Translations under genes and position numbers: made by a program
Source: Epiperipatus broadwayi
Taxonomy: Eukaryota > Onychophora > Udeonychophora > Euonychophora > Peripatidae
DNA: 64,000 nt
Direction: 5' to 3'
NCBI GenBank assembly: GCA_028023455.1
Contig: JAQFVV010000037.1
Span: forward strand, 186,001-250,000
Part shown: positions 25,381 to 36,449 of the stretch, piece by piece
Layout: each line of letters begins with the position of its first letter
Numbering within the stretch: the first letter of the stretch is position 1
The notes under the pieces: model-generated
Told to the model about the DNA's origin: nothing
Seen by the model: the letters and a program-made list of their open reading frames with translations, nothing else
Database searches by the model: none

Positions 25381-27010
25381 ATGTGTCTCACACGAGAAAA
25401 AGTCTTTAGCAATGACACTATGAAACCATCAAAACAATCAGATCACTTGAACAGAATTCACCCTGACAAAAAAGATTTGTCATCTCTTCAGAATTTTCTG
25501 AAGAAAAGTACAATAATGTTTGTTTCATCATCAAAGCAAAATGATGGATTAAGGGCATCATACAACATATTCTCACTCATCACGAAATCTGACGACACCA
25601 TAGGAGAGAAACTGATTCTACCAGTGGTCAAGAAAATATTGAACTCTGTACTCCACAAACTTGCACAAGATATTATAAAAAGGATTCTTTTGAGCAATAA
25701 TACATATCAAAGACATATTGACAAAGTGAGTCATAATGTGAAAAACTGTTTGTGTAATCATTCGCAGCAAAAAAAAAAAAGTTTTTCCCCTCTAATTGGA
25801 TAAGTCAACATTACCAGTAATAAAGCTTTATTGCTGGCGTATGTTCACTTTATTCAAGATCAGAAAGTGCATGAAGAACTGCTTTTTGCTAGAACTTTAG
25901 AAATTGACACTAGAGGCAAATCAATTTTTACTTTAATGAAGTTATTCTGCAGTGAAAAAGCGATTTCATTGACAAATATAATATCTGGTGGTGCGACAGA
26001 GGGAGTACCAGTTATAGTTGGTCATTATCATGGTTTCATAAGTCACCTAAAACAACACCTATCTAGTGTGACAGAGGGAGTACCAGTTATAGTTGGTCAT
26101 TATCACGGTTTCATAAGTTACCTAAAACAACACCTATCTGAAGAAATTGTAGTTCACTGAGTAATCCATAGGCAACATTTAGTAGCCAAGAACCTTAGTG
26201 ACAAAACACCTCAATCGCTTCAGTTTGTTATAATAGCTATGAACAAAATTCGAAGTAATGCTTTGAACCCTAGGCTGTTTCGCTCAATTATGCAAGGAAA
26301 GTGACAAAGATTTCAATCCATTGGGTCTCCATACCGAAGTCCACTGGCTTTCAAAAGGTTTATGTTTGGCGAAATTTCTTGCACTTTTTCAATCTGTTTT
26401 AGAATTTTTGGAAGATTTTTCCAGTTTGAAAGGAAACTTACTTAAAATAGACAATGCTTATTTAACTTATTTGGCCAATTTAATGATGTTAATTTACAAC
26501 TGCAAGGAGCAATTTGAATTGCAAGAAAGCAAAATCGGTCATATCAGTTTTGGTTGCCAGATTAATATTTTTTAAGTAAAATATTGCAAGACCTGAGCTT
26601 TTCCCAGTTCCCTAACTTATTTAAGGTAGGCACAATCCAAGAAGAAAGCATCTTGCAGTATGTCAACCACTTGGAGGCTCTTCACTCAGATTTCAAACTT
26701 AGGTTTGAAGATATTCAATCATTGGAAATATGGGACTACTAGTGCAGAACCAAATATAATTTTACAAGATGAGCTGATAACCATCAGCATGAGTGAGGAT
26801 CTCAAGGTACAATTCAAACAGTCATCAAAAGTTTTGGCTGCAATAAAATACTCCACTTCTGTACAAAAGTATTTGTTGACATTTCCAATGTCGTATCTAT
26901 TAGAAAGAGGCTTCAGTGTAGCTTTAAAACCTGTTTCAGAACAGACATCAATTGCATATCACTGAACATGTAGATTGAGGATGCAACTAATTTAAAAACG
27001 GATATAGATA
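25381..27010 (+). pseudogene. hAT transposase (ZBED5/SCAND3/FAM200-like) pseudogene
   Basis: Blocks in order: MKPSKQSDHLNRIHPDKKDL, the end of the BED-type zinc finger; ..ASYNIFSLITKSDDTIGEKL followed by ILPVVKKI; LLSNNTYQRHIDKVSHNVKN; the YVHFIQDQKVHEELLFARTL region, which in relatives precedes the CTDGAPAM catalytic block; GLHTEVHWLSKGLCLAKFL (about 26321), matching the LHTEVRWLSRGKVL block; and a C-terminal hAT dimerisation region, LTFPMSYLLERGFSVALKP (about 26880). Stops lie near 25801, 26158 and 26573 and several frame changes are present. Domesticated ZBED5-like genes share this ancestry, but here the broken frame and preserved TIRs point to a dead transposon. Confidence 0.88.
25995..26144 (+). 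repeat. In-frame 75-bp tandem duplication in the hAT gene
   Basis: Two consecutive 75-nt copies begin GACAGAGGGAGTACC at 25995 and TGACAGAGGGAGTACC at 26069/26070, differing at only a few positions. In protein, TEGVPVIVGHYHGFIS..LKQHLS is repeated. It sits at the D-G-A-x-x-M-x-G catalytic region of the hAT transposase, so it would disrupt the active site. Confidence 0.93.
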
Positions 27011-30000
27011 AATTGTTGACAGATCACCAGGTGCACCCATCTCATTAAATTTAGTCTTCCAAGCTAACTTATTTGGTAATCTTATTTTTATAATTCTGAT
27101 TTTAAAATCTTCCGTTGATGTTTTTTTGATGATTAATTGTCTAAATATGTTGATTTTTTCATATCATTTTTATGTTTAATAAAGTGATTTCAATATTTGT
27201 ACTTATTTTAAATTTACATATTTATTTCATAAATGTCAAAAATTAAAAAAAACTCTGCTCCTATTTTTTTGCTTTAATTTTCTTAATGCAGGTTCCTATA
27301 TTAAATGTTGCACAAGATAATGCCAAATTCCATAGTTCTTTTATCTTTTCAAATCATTAATTACAAGTGATTAAAATGAAAAGTTTGACATTTAATGAAA
27401 TATTTAATAATGAGTATAGTGAAAAATTATTAATTTGAGTTAAGTAAAGTAAATGACTAGGAGATCGATGGTTTTAAAATTTTTGGTAAAGGGGTCTGCA
27501 GCAGAAAAAAGTTTGGGAACACTTGATCTAAATCAATATATAAATTTTTTACGATTTTTTAAATCTAACTTTTAATCAATGCTTTTTGTAAAATATACAA
27601 AACGGAAGGATGTATTTTACAATTAATCATATCTAATCTATCACTTTTGAAAGAATGGCTTTTGAAAATCTTTTTAAGTTAAAATGCGGATGAAATCTTA
27701 ATATTAAATATCCTAAAAGTCACCATAAAAAACAAAATAGTCAGAAAATTTGCATTTCTAGATGAATTCATTAATCACCTAGAAAAGAAGCCCACACATA
27801 CTAAACCATATGCACAAAAAAAAAAAAAAATCTAATCTTCTTATCAAAAAAGGAATAATATTAATACTTTTGTGATTAGGCCAGAAAAAAATCAGTTCTA
27901 AACAAACTAATTGCTACCATTTTTCAAAGTAAGAGTTTCTTTACAGGAGAAAGTAACTAGGCAAAGCATTTCAACTGATGACATTTCTGAAAGTATTCTT
28001 CCCTTTGGCAAACTTTCTAATAAACACAATTTCAAAATTATTTACCAAATGGGTATTCTGAATGTATAATCTGGGCAAAAATATTCAAATTTAAAACCAA
28101 TTGATAAGCAATCACAATAGTTATAATAAAAACTTGGCTATTATTTTTAATGGGTAGAATTGGTTGTTTAATCCTCCTTTCCCCACTTGAAGAATAAATC
28201 TTTCCATGAAATGTAATCAGAGGATTTAGTTTGATATCTTTTTCACTGACGTAATAACCTACAAGTAGAAAGGACAGTTTTAGAAGTGCTGAAATGATTA
28301 AATTGGTTATATGTACATAGTAATCATGCTAGCTATATCAGGTACTAAAAATAAATGTCAAATGCATTGATAATAATCCACAGCATGTTAATTTTAAAAC
28401 CTTGGTGAATAAAAGTCAAATACAACACAATTAATCTTGGTAAATAAAGTGTTTATTCCAGTATGTGGAAGTTTTTTTTAGCCTTTTCTCTCAAACAAAT
28501 ATTTCTATTAAAAAAAAAAGAGAGAGAAAGAAAAGAAAAAAAACTTGTTAACTGATTGTAAAAATTAGTTTGGAAAGGGAGAGAAATAATTTTATAAAAG
28601 AGATTTGCAATAAAAGTTTGAACTAAGTATTTCTAAATAAATAACTTTGTAGTAATAAAGAGAAAATAATAATATATATATTTATCATTCTCTCTATTTC
28701 TAATCATGGTGAATCATCATAATTTTATTTCTATGTTTTTCAAAAAGCAGACTTTGATAATTGTTGAAAGGGGAATTTTTTTGTAATTATGCTATTTATT
28801 GAAAAACAACCTTTTGAGCTTGGATGGGGGCAATTAAGTTTGATAGCATATAAAAAGGCTGTCACTGTAAAATAATGTCAGTCAGTGTATGTTTTGGCAT
28901 AGAACATTTTGTTGGCTACAGAGATTTTTTATTTATTTATTGTGAAAATCATTAGAATGCATATATACATGCTAAACTCAGAGATGTTAAAATTCAAATA
29001 TACAATGGATTCATAACATATATAAGCTAAATTCTAAAAATAAAAAAATGGTTTGCCAAGAAAACTTGAGTGGTTCATCTTTCAGCTATACAGAAGGCTC
29101 CATGAAAGAAAATAAAATATTTAGCCTGCATAACCTAGCATGAAGAAAAAGAAAACTTAATTGCATCATTCCAGCTCCATCATATAAAAATGTGCCTTAT
29201 CAAAAGAAAAAAAATAAGAACGAGTTAAATTAATGACAAATTACAAGCCAATCATGAAAGAATTACAATGACCTATTTTATTAAACTTAGCAGAATTAAA
29301 AATTTTCTTAAAATTGCATGAATAAAAATTTATAAGATTATAAAATACATAGGAGGAACTAATGAGATACTTCAACTAATTATTACTGAATTGTTTTATT
29401 TCAGTTTGAAATTCTGAGAATGTACACGAAACAAAAAAAAAACCTCACAAGGACTCTTTGCTGAACCAAAATGGTAGTTTATATTTTTTCAGGAATTGAT
29501 GACGAAAGATAGGGAACAAAAAACCAAAGTCAAAAGAATAATAAACCAGGATTCAAAGTAAGAGTTATCATTCTTTTATCACAATATTTATAAAAGAATA
29601 TAAATATTTATTCTTTCTCTCAAATTAATTGTTAATCAATATCAGTTCATCATGATATTAGTCCACCTACTCTAAATATATATGTGTTTACTTTGGAGTA
29701 AAGTGTGTATGTAAATTTTGTAATTTTTCTTTTTTTTTTTTTTACATGCATGAGCATTATCTATGTTTTTTTTTAAATATGATTTTTTTTTTTTTATGTA
29801 TATAATTTTAGCCTTGACATGGCATCTGGATAATATATTAATATGTGTATGTATTTGATTTTAAAAAAATAATAATAATGCAACAATATAGTTACCTAGT
29901 GATGCAATTGCCTTGCCAGGGTCAGTAATAGAATTGTTGGAGAGGAAGTAAAGACAACTTACATGTTATACTGGAAAAAATTGTTATTGTTACATCTGCT

Positions 30001-30385
30001 TTGCATCATTCACTATTCAATTGTGCATTTCATCAAGTTAATTATATAGTACAATATTTTCAATGAGTTTCATAAATCCACAGAGCTATGGTAACAGGAT
30101 CTCTTCCAAATGAATAGGTTTAAACCTAGGTTGCTAGTTGCAGCATTCTGGTTTTTGAAAATATAACTAGCCAGAACTAATAAATATTCAAGCATCCTTA
30201 GGTAACATGAGTTTATATTCATATGTTGAGCAGGAAGTATTACAGTGTAGAGAAAACATTGTCAGTAATAGGCTGTAAGCAGATAATGTACCTCAGTAGG
30301 CTCATCATAGTTAATAATTAGACCTGGTAAGTCAGATATAGTCATGACCAAGTCTAGTCTGATCAGGGTAATATAAATGGAGTCC

Positions 30386-31185
30386 TGTTAAAATTTATAT
30401 ATGTATATGCTTAAGTGCACATACATATATTGGTATCAATTACTAATGAAAATAAGTAATAAGTTTAAATAAATTAAAGAATTTTACAAGACTGATTCTT
30501 TTAAAACAGGAAATAAAAGTTATTTATAACTTTTAAGATTAGAAAAAAGATTATTTTCTAAATGTAAAAGCAGTTTAATTAATGAAAATGAATATTCAGT
30601 GTGATAATGAATATATAAAACAATTAAAGAAATTCGAGTTTAAATTTCCTGCACGAGATAAACCACAACCTTGAAAATAACTCATTAATTAGAGAGATAA
30701 TGATTTAAATTCTTGTATGCAGTATGGAGCAATGAAAGGAAGAAGCAGATGGATGAGAGTACAAGCCAATAAACTTCAGGGATTAAAACAAAGAATGAAC
30801 ACAGTCCAAATCTGATCAAGAAAAGGATACTTGACTTTTGGAGCTTAGCGAATGCAGAATGTAACACCGTATGCACAGGGACTTCAAAAATGAAGAACTG
30901 GCCTCCAAACATGTTAACAGCCAGCTAGAATTCTTACAGATCATATTGATCTATAATATGATTTAAGGACACTTATGGGCTTATATATATATATATATAA
31001 TGTATATAGACATATATATAATTTGTAACATAGTTACACTTGGTAAGAATATTTATTATTAAATTGCATTTAATCTAAACCTAATAGAGTTGTGTAATTA
31101 CTAGTGAATTATTATTGCTAAATAAATCTGGAACAGTTAAGTTCGCAGATAAGGGATCAAACAGTATAGAACACCAAACATAGCA
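30386..31185 (+). repeat. 5' LTR of gypsy element 1
   Basis: About 800 bp and colinear with 33204-34024 throughout, for example AGACTGATTCTTTTAAAA, TTTGTAACATAGTTA and GAATATTTATTATTAAATTG, with scattered substitutions and small indels. It ends shortly before a primer-binding-like TTGGCGCAGTAGCAC. Confidence 0.85.
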
Positions 31186-31187
31186 AT

Positions 31188-31202
31188 TGGCGCAGTAGCA
31201 CA
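31188..31202 (+). promoter_or_regulatory. Putative primer-binding site of gypsy element 1
   Basis: TGGCGCAGTAGCACA directly follows the LTR. TGGCGCAGT.. is a usual gypsy-type start of the tRNA primer complement, but the second half does not match a tRNA I can name. Confidence 0.45.
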
Positions 31203-31429
31203 GTCTTGATACGAACCTCAACGGTCTGCACCCATAACAGTAGGAGCTCGCAGTTCGAATAGGGAAAGTCAAACATACCTCAGTCGACCCACAGTACAGA
31301 GGCAGTTCAAAGTATGAAACTAATAAGTTACAGAAAGTTTGAAACCCCTCAAAGTTGAGCTCAGATCCAAATGCACCCAATTAGTTGATTCGAATTAAGG
31401 AATCAAAATAAAAGGTTAGATTGATGCAT

Positions 31430-33150
31430 AAAGATTCAATAAAAATGCAATCGAGTATAGGTGAATTTGACGGCAGTGAGTCAAATAATGGCCCCAGTAA
31501 GTTCAACATAAGGAAAAATACTTATTCATTAATAAAGTTAAAGATGATAAATATAAGATTGCTTCTTTCTTATGCTTTACTGGGAATGGAGTTAATGAGA
31601 TAGCCAACAGGCTTAGAGAACCTATAACTCCTGAAGATTGTACATATGATCAGGTTAAAGTGTTATCAAATCACTTTAATCCCCACTAGGCAGTTCACTA
31701 GACTACAATTCCGAGCCTAGAACCAAGGTTGGGATGAAAGTATAAAAGATAACGATAGTGCTCTTCTTAATCTAGCAAAGAAATGCATCTATGGATCTTT
31801 CCTAAATGAAGTTCTTCTGGAACAATTTCTTAAGGGTATGTGTAACTATAGTTTGGGGCAACAATTATTGGCTGCTAGCGATTTAAATTATATAAAGGCT
31901 ATAAAACAGGAATAGTTTATGAACTCGTGCTTAAGCAATCTCGAAAATTCGCCGAGTTCAAGATTAATAGAAATCACAAACAGATGTTTGTAAAACCATA
32001 AAGAATGGTCGAAGAGTAATGATAATAGTGCTAACAGCGAAAACCCATTTATATGTTTTTGCTGTGGGAAAAAGAGCCACAAAGCTAGCAATTTTTTTCA
32101 TAAAAGAGAACATTGCAAAAAGTGTAAAAAAGAGGTCACATGGAAATAAGGTTTAAACAAAAACTTAACATTCCCAACAAGGAAAGTAATAATTATAAAT
32201 GTTCATATCAGGGCCAGACGATTCAGCATACCAATATTAAAAAAATGTCCATTGATGATGACAAAATAACGTTAAAACTATAAATATGTGGTCAGCCTAT
32301 TGCCATGGAGATCGACAGTGGTAGCAGAGTATCATTGATATCAGTCCGCAATTAGTATACTGTTACTTCCAAGTGTAGGACAAGACCCATTATCCAAAAA
32401 ACTGACCCAAAGGGTATTAGATACGAACAGTAATGCCATTAGAATAAAGGGCATAGTTGAAGCGCCAATATGTAAAAATCAGGGCAAAAATTAATATAAG
32501 TACATGCCTCTACCAACCCCATATTAGGATGAGATTGATTCAGTGAAATGGGAGTAAAAATAACAATTATTAAAAAAAATTAATAGCCCTGACAAAAAAA
32601 ACTTTCAGAGAAAATTAAGATGAATTTGGGTAAAATAGATAATACTCAGAAAAAAAAAAACCTTTCCAGCAGCCAGTAATTAACAAAATCAGGTCAAAGA
32701 AGGTCCATAATGACCAGAAACATAAAGAAACGAAGTATAAAGACGTACTAAAATCAAGAATAAAACATAAAATTTGTAGCTTGTTGGACAACAGAAGACA
32801 ATGGCTACCAATGGATTATGAAGCAGATTAATGAAGGCTGGCCAAAGCCCTGTCCCAGTTTCCTTCACAAAGTACTATGGAATGCCTGGAAGCAACTGTC
32901 AGTATGCAAAGGCTGCATTATGAAAGGCAATTGTATGCAGATACCAGTCAAGGGAATAGTCAGCTAGACATAGACAAAGCAAAAGCTCTAGTACTTGGTG
33001 GTATCTGGTATCCAGATCTTAATGTTGACATGAGGAAAAATAAAAAATAATGATTTACAAACAAGTACATTTACAGAAAATGCACCAAGTGAGTCAGAAC
33101 ATAATTCACAACAGCATGCTAAAAAAGAAAAAAAACCCACGTATCTTAAT
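31430..33150 (+). pseudogene. gag / protease / integrase-start remnants of gypsy element 1
   Basis: A gag-like block in changing frames (IGEFDGSESN.., EIANRLREPITPEDCTYDQV.., NLAKKCIYGSFLNEVLLEQF) is followed by a zinc knuckle CFCCGKKSHKASN (about 32049), whose final Cys has become Phe, and a second KCKK-type knuckle. A protease block MEIDSGSRVSLIS (about 32305), with the D-S-G triad, ends in NPILG-D-F (about 32516). The next recognisable block, NEGWPKPCPSFLHKVLWNAW, then LSVCKGCIMKGNCMQIPVKG and GGIWYPDLNVDM (about 32830-33030), corresponds to the RNase H/integrase junction and H2C2 region. RT, most of RNase H and the integrase core are absent. Many stops. Confidence 0.8.
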
Positions 33151-33203
33151 AACTTACAGTAAATTCAGAGATTAAAATCTGACTTCTGAACTTGGAAAAA
33201 GTA

Positions 33204-34024
33204 ATGATATGTATGTGCATGTATGTATATGCATAAATGGACATACATATATAGGTATAAATTATTAATGGAAATAAGTAATGTTTAAATAAATTAAAGA
33301 ATTTTAAAAGACTGATTCTTTTAAAATAGAAAATAAAAGTTATTTATAACTTTTAAGATTAGAAAAAAAGATTATTTTCTAAATGTAAAAGCAGTTTAAT
33401 TAATGAGAATGGAATTCAGTGTAATAATGAGATATAAAACAATTAAAGGAATTAGAGTTTAGATTTCATGCAAGAGATAAACTATAAGATTAAAAATAAC
33501 TCATTTATTAAAGATAGAGAGATACTGATTTAAATTCTTGTATCCAGCATAAAGCAGTGAAAGTAAGAATCACCTGAGTGAGTGAATGGGACTATGAGCC
33601 AATCAACTTCAGAGATTGAAACAATGAATGAACTCAGTGCAAATCAGATCAAGAAAAGGATGATTCTAGAAGCTTCACTTGTGCACATGGACTTATAAGC
33701 AGAAGCAGAACATAGCCCATATGCACAGGGACTTCAAGTGCGCAGAGCTGTCCTCCGATCATGTTAAGAGCCAGCTAGAACTCTTACAGGTCATATTGAT
33801 CTATAATATGATTTATGTACATCTAGGGGTTTAGATATATATATAAGGTATATAGATGTATATCTAATTTGTAACATAGTTAGACTTGCTAAGAATATTT
33901 ATTATTAAATTGCATTTAATCTATATCTAGAATTGTGTATTTTATGGAGAATTATTATCATTAAATAAGTCTGGAAGATTAAGTTTGCAGACAAGGTGTC
34001 GAACAGTATAGAAGGCTGGCTACA
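33204..34024 (+). repeat. 3' LTR of gypsy element 1
   Basis: Direct repeat of 30386-31185, with about the same length and order of conserved blocks. It ends about 270 bp from the 77-nt N4BP2-like exon. Confidence 0.85.
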
Positions 34025-34291
34025 GTAAAATATATATGCATATGCCCAAATTTTCTAACTTGCATCAATCATAACCTCAAAATCCACAATTAAAAAAGAA
34101 GAAATACAAAAATATATATAAAAAATTGTAAATGAAGAAAAAAAAACAAATAATTGTAATAATAAATCATTTCCAGCTCAATATGATTTGTGCAATATTC
34201 AAATATCCCTTAGGACTATCCAACCAGATAAAAATATTTATGATTATAAACATAAACAATGCAATATATATATTATTCTTTATATACATAC

Positions 34292-34368
34292 CTAGCTAAT
34301 TCAGAGGGTTTAAATTTCCAAGGTGTATCAGGCTCTAAAATTTCTACTTGATAGCCACTTTGTAAACC
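34292..34368 (-). CDS. N4BP2: N4BP2-like gene, 77-nt exon of the P-loop kinase domain
   Basis: Minus strand: acceptor GTGTTTTTACCTAG, then 25 codons reading GLQSGYQVEILEPDTPWKFK followed by PSELA, plus AG, then donor AG|GTATGT. EPDTPWKF-x-x-x-ELARRN is a hallmark of the N4BP2/N4BP2L1/N4BP2L2 P-loop kinase domain. Phase 0 on the 5' side joins the exon at 58135-58223 (ends ..KPYVIM) and phase 2 on the 3' side joins 12337-12486, so the predicted junctions reproduce the family's unbroken motif. It is too short for simple ORF finding. It sits between two LTR retrotransposons, about 270 bp from one and 530 bp from the other. Confidence 0.88.
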
Positions 34369-34898
34369 CTAGGTAAAAACACAAGGAAATAGTGTAAATA
34401 AAATAGCCCAAATTTAAAAAAAATGTTAAGAAATATCAGTTTTTGGTTACTTGAAAATTACAAGAATTAACAGGTTTATAGTTTCAATATTTGGTAAAAT
34501 CACTAATACAGATATTATTTCTTGTTCTTTTTTTTTCAATAAATGAGCACATGAATTAAAAATATTTATACAATAAATTTAAATATTAATTCTAAAACAA
34601 TTACACAAGATTCATTCAAAGTTAGGACAAAGATTTTTAAGAGGATGCATACATTTAATTACAAAACATTTTTTCTTTCTTTCTTTAGTTAAATAAAATA
34701 ATATGGCTACTGGCTTCATACTCAAAATTAATGAATAGTAGATATTACAATATTCAATAATTTAAACCATATACAGTAAGACCATGAACTAAGCTATACT
34801 TTGTTCCAAGCATCCCTGTAAAACAAAGAAAATAGCATATAATAATTAACTTTTGTTGCTAAACAATAATTAGAATAGAATTCATATTACAACTGTTG

Positions 34899-35660
34899 TG
34901 TACATTCTGCAATGATGGAAGTGACTCTATGATATATCTATACATGGTCGATGTGAAAAAGACACGCAATAAAATATTTATTATCTATCTGATAAAATAA
35001 AAAAGACAAAAAACTTGACTACATTTTTCTTGAAAACTTGTTATAATATTTATTTAACATAATAAATATAGTATTGCAATTCATTTATAATTATTATAAA
35101 GAGCAATAAAGTTCTTTTTGCAAAAAAATAACTATTAAGACAATTACTTATTAAAAAAAACCTAGAAGCTGTATTAACTAATTACTTTGCTCTTAATTAT
35201 AATGAATGAACTTATAGGTTAATGAATATATTCAGTTCGGATTATTTACAATCTTAGCTATTTTCTACGTGAAGACTTTCCAAAATAATATCCTAAACTA
35301 GGGTGACCTGTACAAAGTTCCTTAGATCCACTTTCGAATATCAGGAGACAAATTTTTCCTCAGGAGCGATTTCTTTGTTTGCCATTAGACTCCTCGGCAA
35401 ACAAGAAGACAATAAAAACCACTAAAGAAATGTAATAATTATTTTTAATTAACTAGAGGGAAAAAAAAACACTTTACATTTAATTACCATTCTCTACTTA
35501 TTCTGCATTTTGGCAAATAGAAACACAAACAATAAATAATTTTATTGGAATTTTCCAATATAAATAAATTTTAATAATATTAATACATTTTTAAACAGCA
35601 GTTTCTTTAAAAAACTTTACATTGCAATACAAAATTATATATGTACACATTTATTGCTTG
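34899..35660 (-). repeat. 3' LTR of gypsy element 2 (left copy)
   Basis: Shares in order with 39877-40652: TTTTTCTTGAAAACTTGTT, GCAATTCATTTATA, AAAAATAACTATTAAG, TTTACATTTAATTA and TAATAATATTAATA. Edges are estimated from where similarity fades. Confidence 0.83.
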
Positions 35661-35726
35661 CATATGTATATATATATGATTAATAGATGGCGTTTTACCA
35701 AAACCACCGAACAAGTGTATATTTGT

Positions 35727-35833
35727 TGTCTTGCATTGTTAGCCGAGAGGTAACACAGCCGCCATGCAAGCAAGTGGTTGGTTGCAGATGGTTGTGGGTT
35801 TGCGTTCTGGCTGATGCTATGACATATGAAAAA
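35727..35833 (+). mobile_element. tRNA-derived SINE, family 1, nested in the foldback arm
   Basis: Same unit as 17446-17559 (GTCTTGCATTGTTAGCCGAG..CATATG plus A-run). Box A is intact and box B is slightly decayed (GGGTTTGCGTTCT). It is bounded by a 15-bp direct repeat, AAGTGTATATTTGTT (35712-35726 and 35834-35848), which is part of the foldback arm sequence, proving insertion into the arm. Confidence 0.88.
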
Positions 35834-35897
35834 AAGTGTATATTTGTTTACATAAACGACAAAAGAGTCAGAATTCACTATCTCTTTCATTTGCCCA

Positions 35898-35944
35898 CCC
35901 TCAGATCAGCTGATTTCAAGCTAATTTGCTATCATCAGTGAAGG
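35898..35944 (-). ncRNA. Type I hammerhead ribozyme (left arm)
   Basis: Minus strand: CCUUCA, CUGAUGA, stem II AGC-AAAUUA-GCU, GAA, stem III AUC-AGCU-GAU (3 bp, tetraloop), C17, UGAGGG. Stem I has 6 bp including one U-G. All core bases are intact and the cleavage triplet is AUC. Confidence 0.85.
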
Positions 35945-36241
35945 ATAGAGCTAGAAACTAGATCTAAACACTGACTCCAAGTGTTTATGCAAAAAGTTTC
36001 TATCAGTTTGCAAGCATGAATTTTTCAGACTGGTAAAGTCTTCAAACCCAGCCTAACATGTTCAGTTTCACCACATAGTCAAAGCCTCTGCAATATATAT
36101 CATTGCAAAAAACTTTAAAGGTACATTTATGAAAAACAAAAACAAGTTATAATCACGTAACTTGCTTCATGCTTGCAAACTGATAGAAACTTTTTGCATA
36201 AGCACTTGAAGTCAGTGTTTAGATCTAGTTTCTAGCTCTAT

Positions 36242-36288
36242 CCTTCACTGATGATAGCAAATTAACTTGAAATCAGCTGATCTGAGGG
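36242..36288 (+). ncRNA. Type I hammerhead ribozyme (right arm)
   Basis: Plus-strand mirror of 35898-35944: CCTTCA, CTGATGA, TAGCAAATTAACTT, GAA, ATCAGCTGAT, C, TGAGGG. The only change is in stem II (one mismatch, GCT to ACT). The core is intact. Confidence 0.82.
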
Positions 36289-36449
36289 TGGGCAAACGAA
36301 AGAGATAGTGAATTCTGACTCTTTTGTCGTTTATGTAAACAAATATACACTTGTTCGGTGGTTTTGGTAAAACACCATCTATAGATCATAAATACAAGTG
36401 ATAGCAAGTTACGTGATTATAACTTGTTTTTGTTTTATATATATATACA

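Larger units (their letters stand above)
24748..27525 (+). mobile_element. hAT DNA transposon (Charlie/ZBED5-like), with TIRs and 8-bp TSD
   Basis: 2,778 bp flanked by the 8-bp direct repeat ATCTAAAT (24740-24747 and 27526-27533), the hAT target-duplication length. The terminal inverted repeats are CAATAGTTCCCAAAGT on the left and, complemented, CAAGTGTTCCCAAACT on the right, close to the Charlie-type CAGTGGTTCCCAAACT end. The interior encodes a broken ZBED5/SCAND3-type transposase. Both ends and the TSD are still recognisable, but the gene is interrupted. Confidence 0.9.
30386..34024 (+). mobile_element. Ty3/gypsy-type LTR retrotransposon 1, internally deleted
   Basis: Two long direct repeats (about 30386-31185 and 33204-34024) flank a 2-kb interior with gag, protease and integrase-start remnants. 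The expected 4-5 kb pol region is largely missing. LTR edges are approximate: left edges are near TGTTAAAATT and TGATATGTAT. I could not settle a target duplication. Confidence 0.85.
12487..34291 (-). other. 21.8-kb intron of the N4BP2-like gene
   Basis: Bounded by donor AG|GTATGT at 34291 and the acceptor at 12487 on the minus strand. It holds LINE copy A, SINEs, foldbacks, a hAT element and an LTR retrotransposon, listed separately. The stretches 12490-13530, 18600-20390, 21530-24740 and 27540-30380 are AT-rich with no gene I can support. Confidence 0.8.
35688..36438. mobile_element. Foldback element with two hammerheads, nested in gypsy 2
   Basis: Long inverted arms (about 210 bp each once a nested SINE is removed) open GATGGCGTTTTACCAAAACC (35687) and close with GGTTTTGGTAAAACACCATC (about 36378). 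Between them, about 36019-36167, is a spacer. A right extension (about 36385-36438, ..AGCAAGTTACGTGATTATAA) repeats, in inverted orientation, the end of the spacer (36136-36166). Each arm holds a hammerhead. The target duplication is unclear because both flanks are TATATA-rich. It lies just inside the left LTR of gypsy 2. Confidence 0.8.

Noticed and set aside
28037-28255. Minus-strand open stretch of about 73 codons after a TAG, possibly an exon
   Set aside because: No known motif; it lies in an intron whose neighbouring exons join directly in phase and sense.
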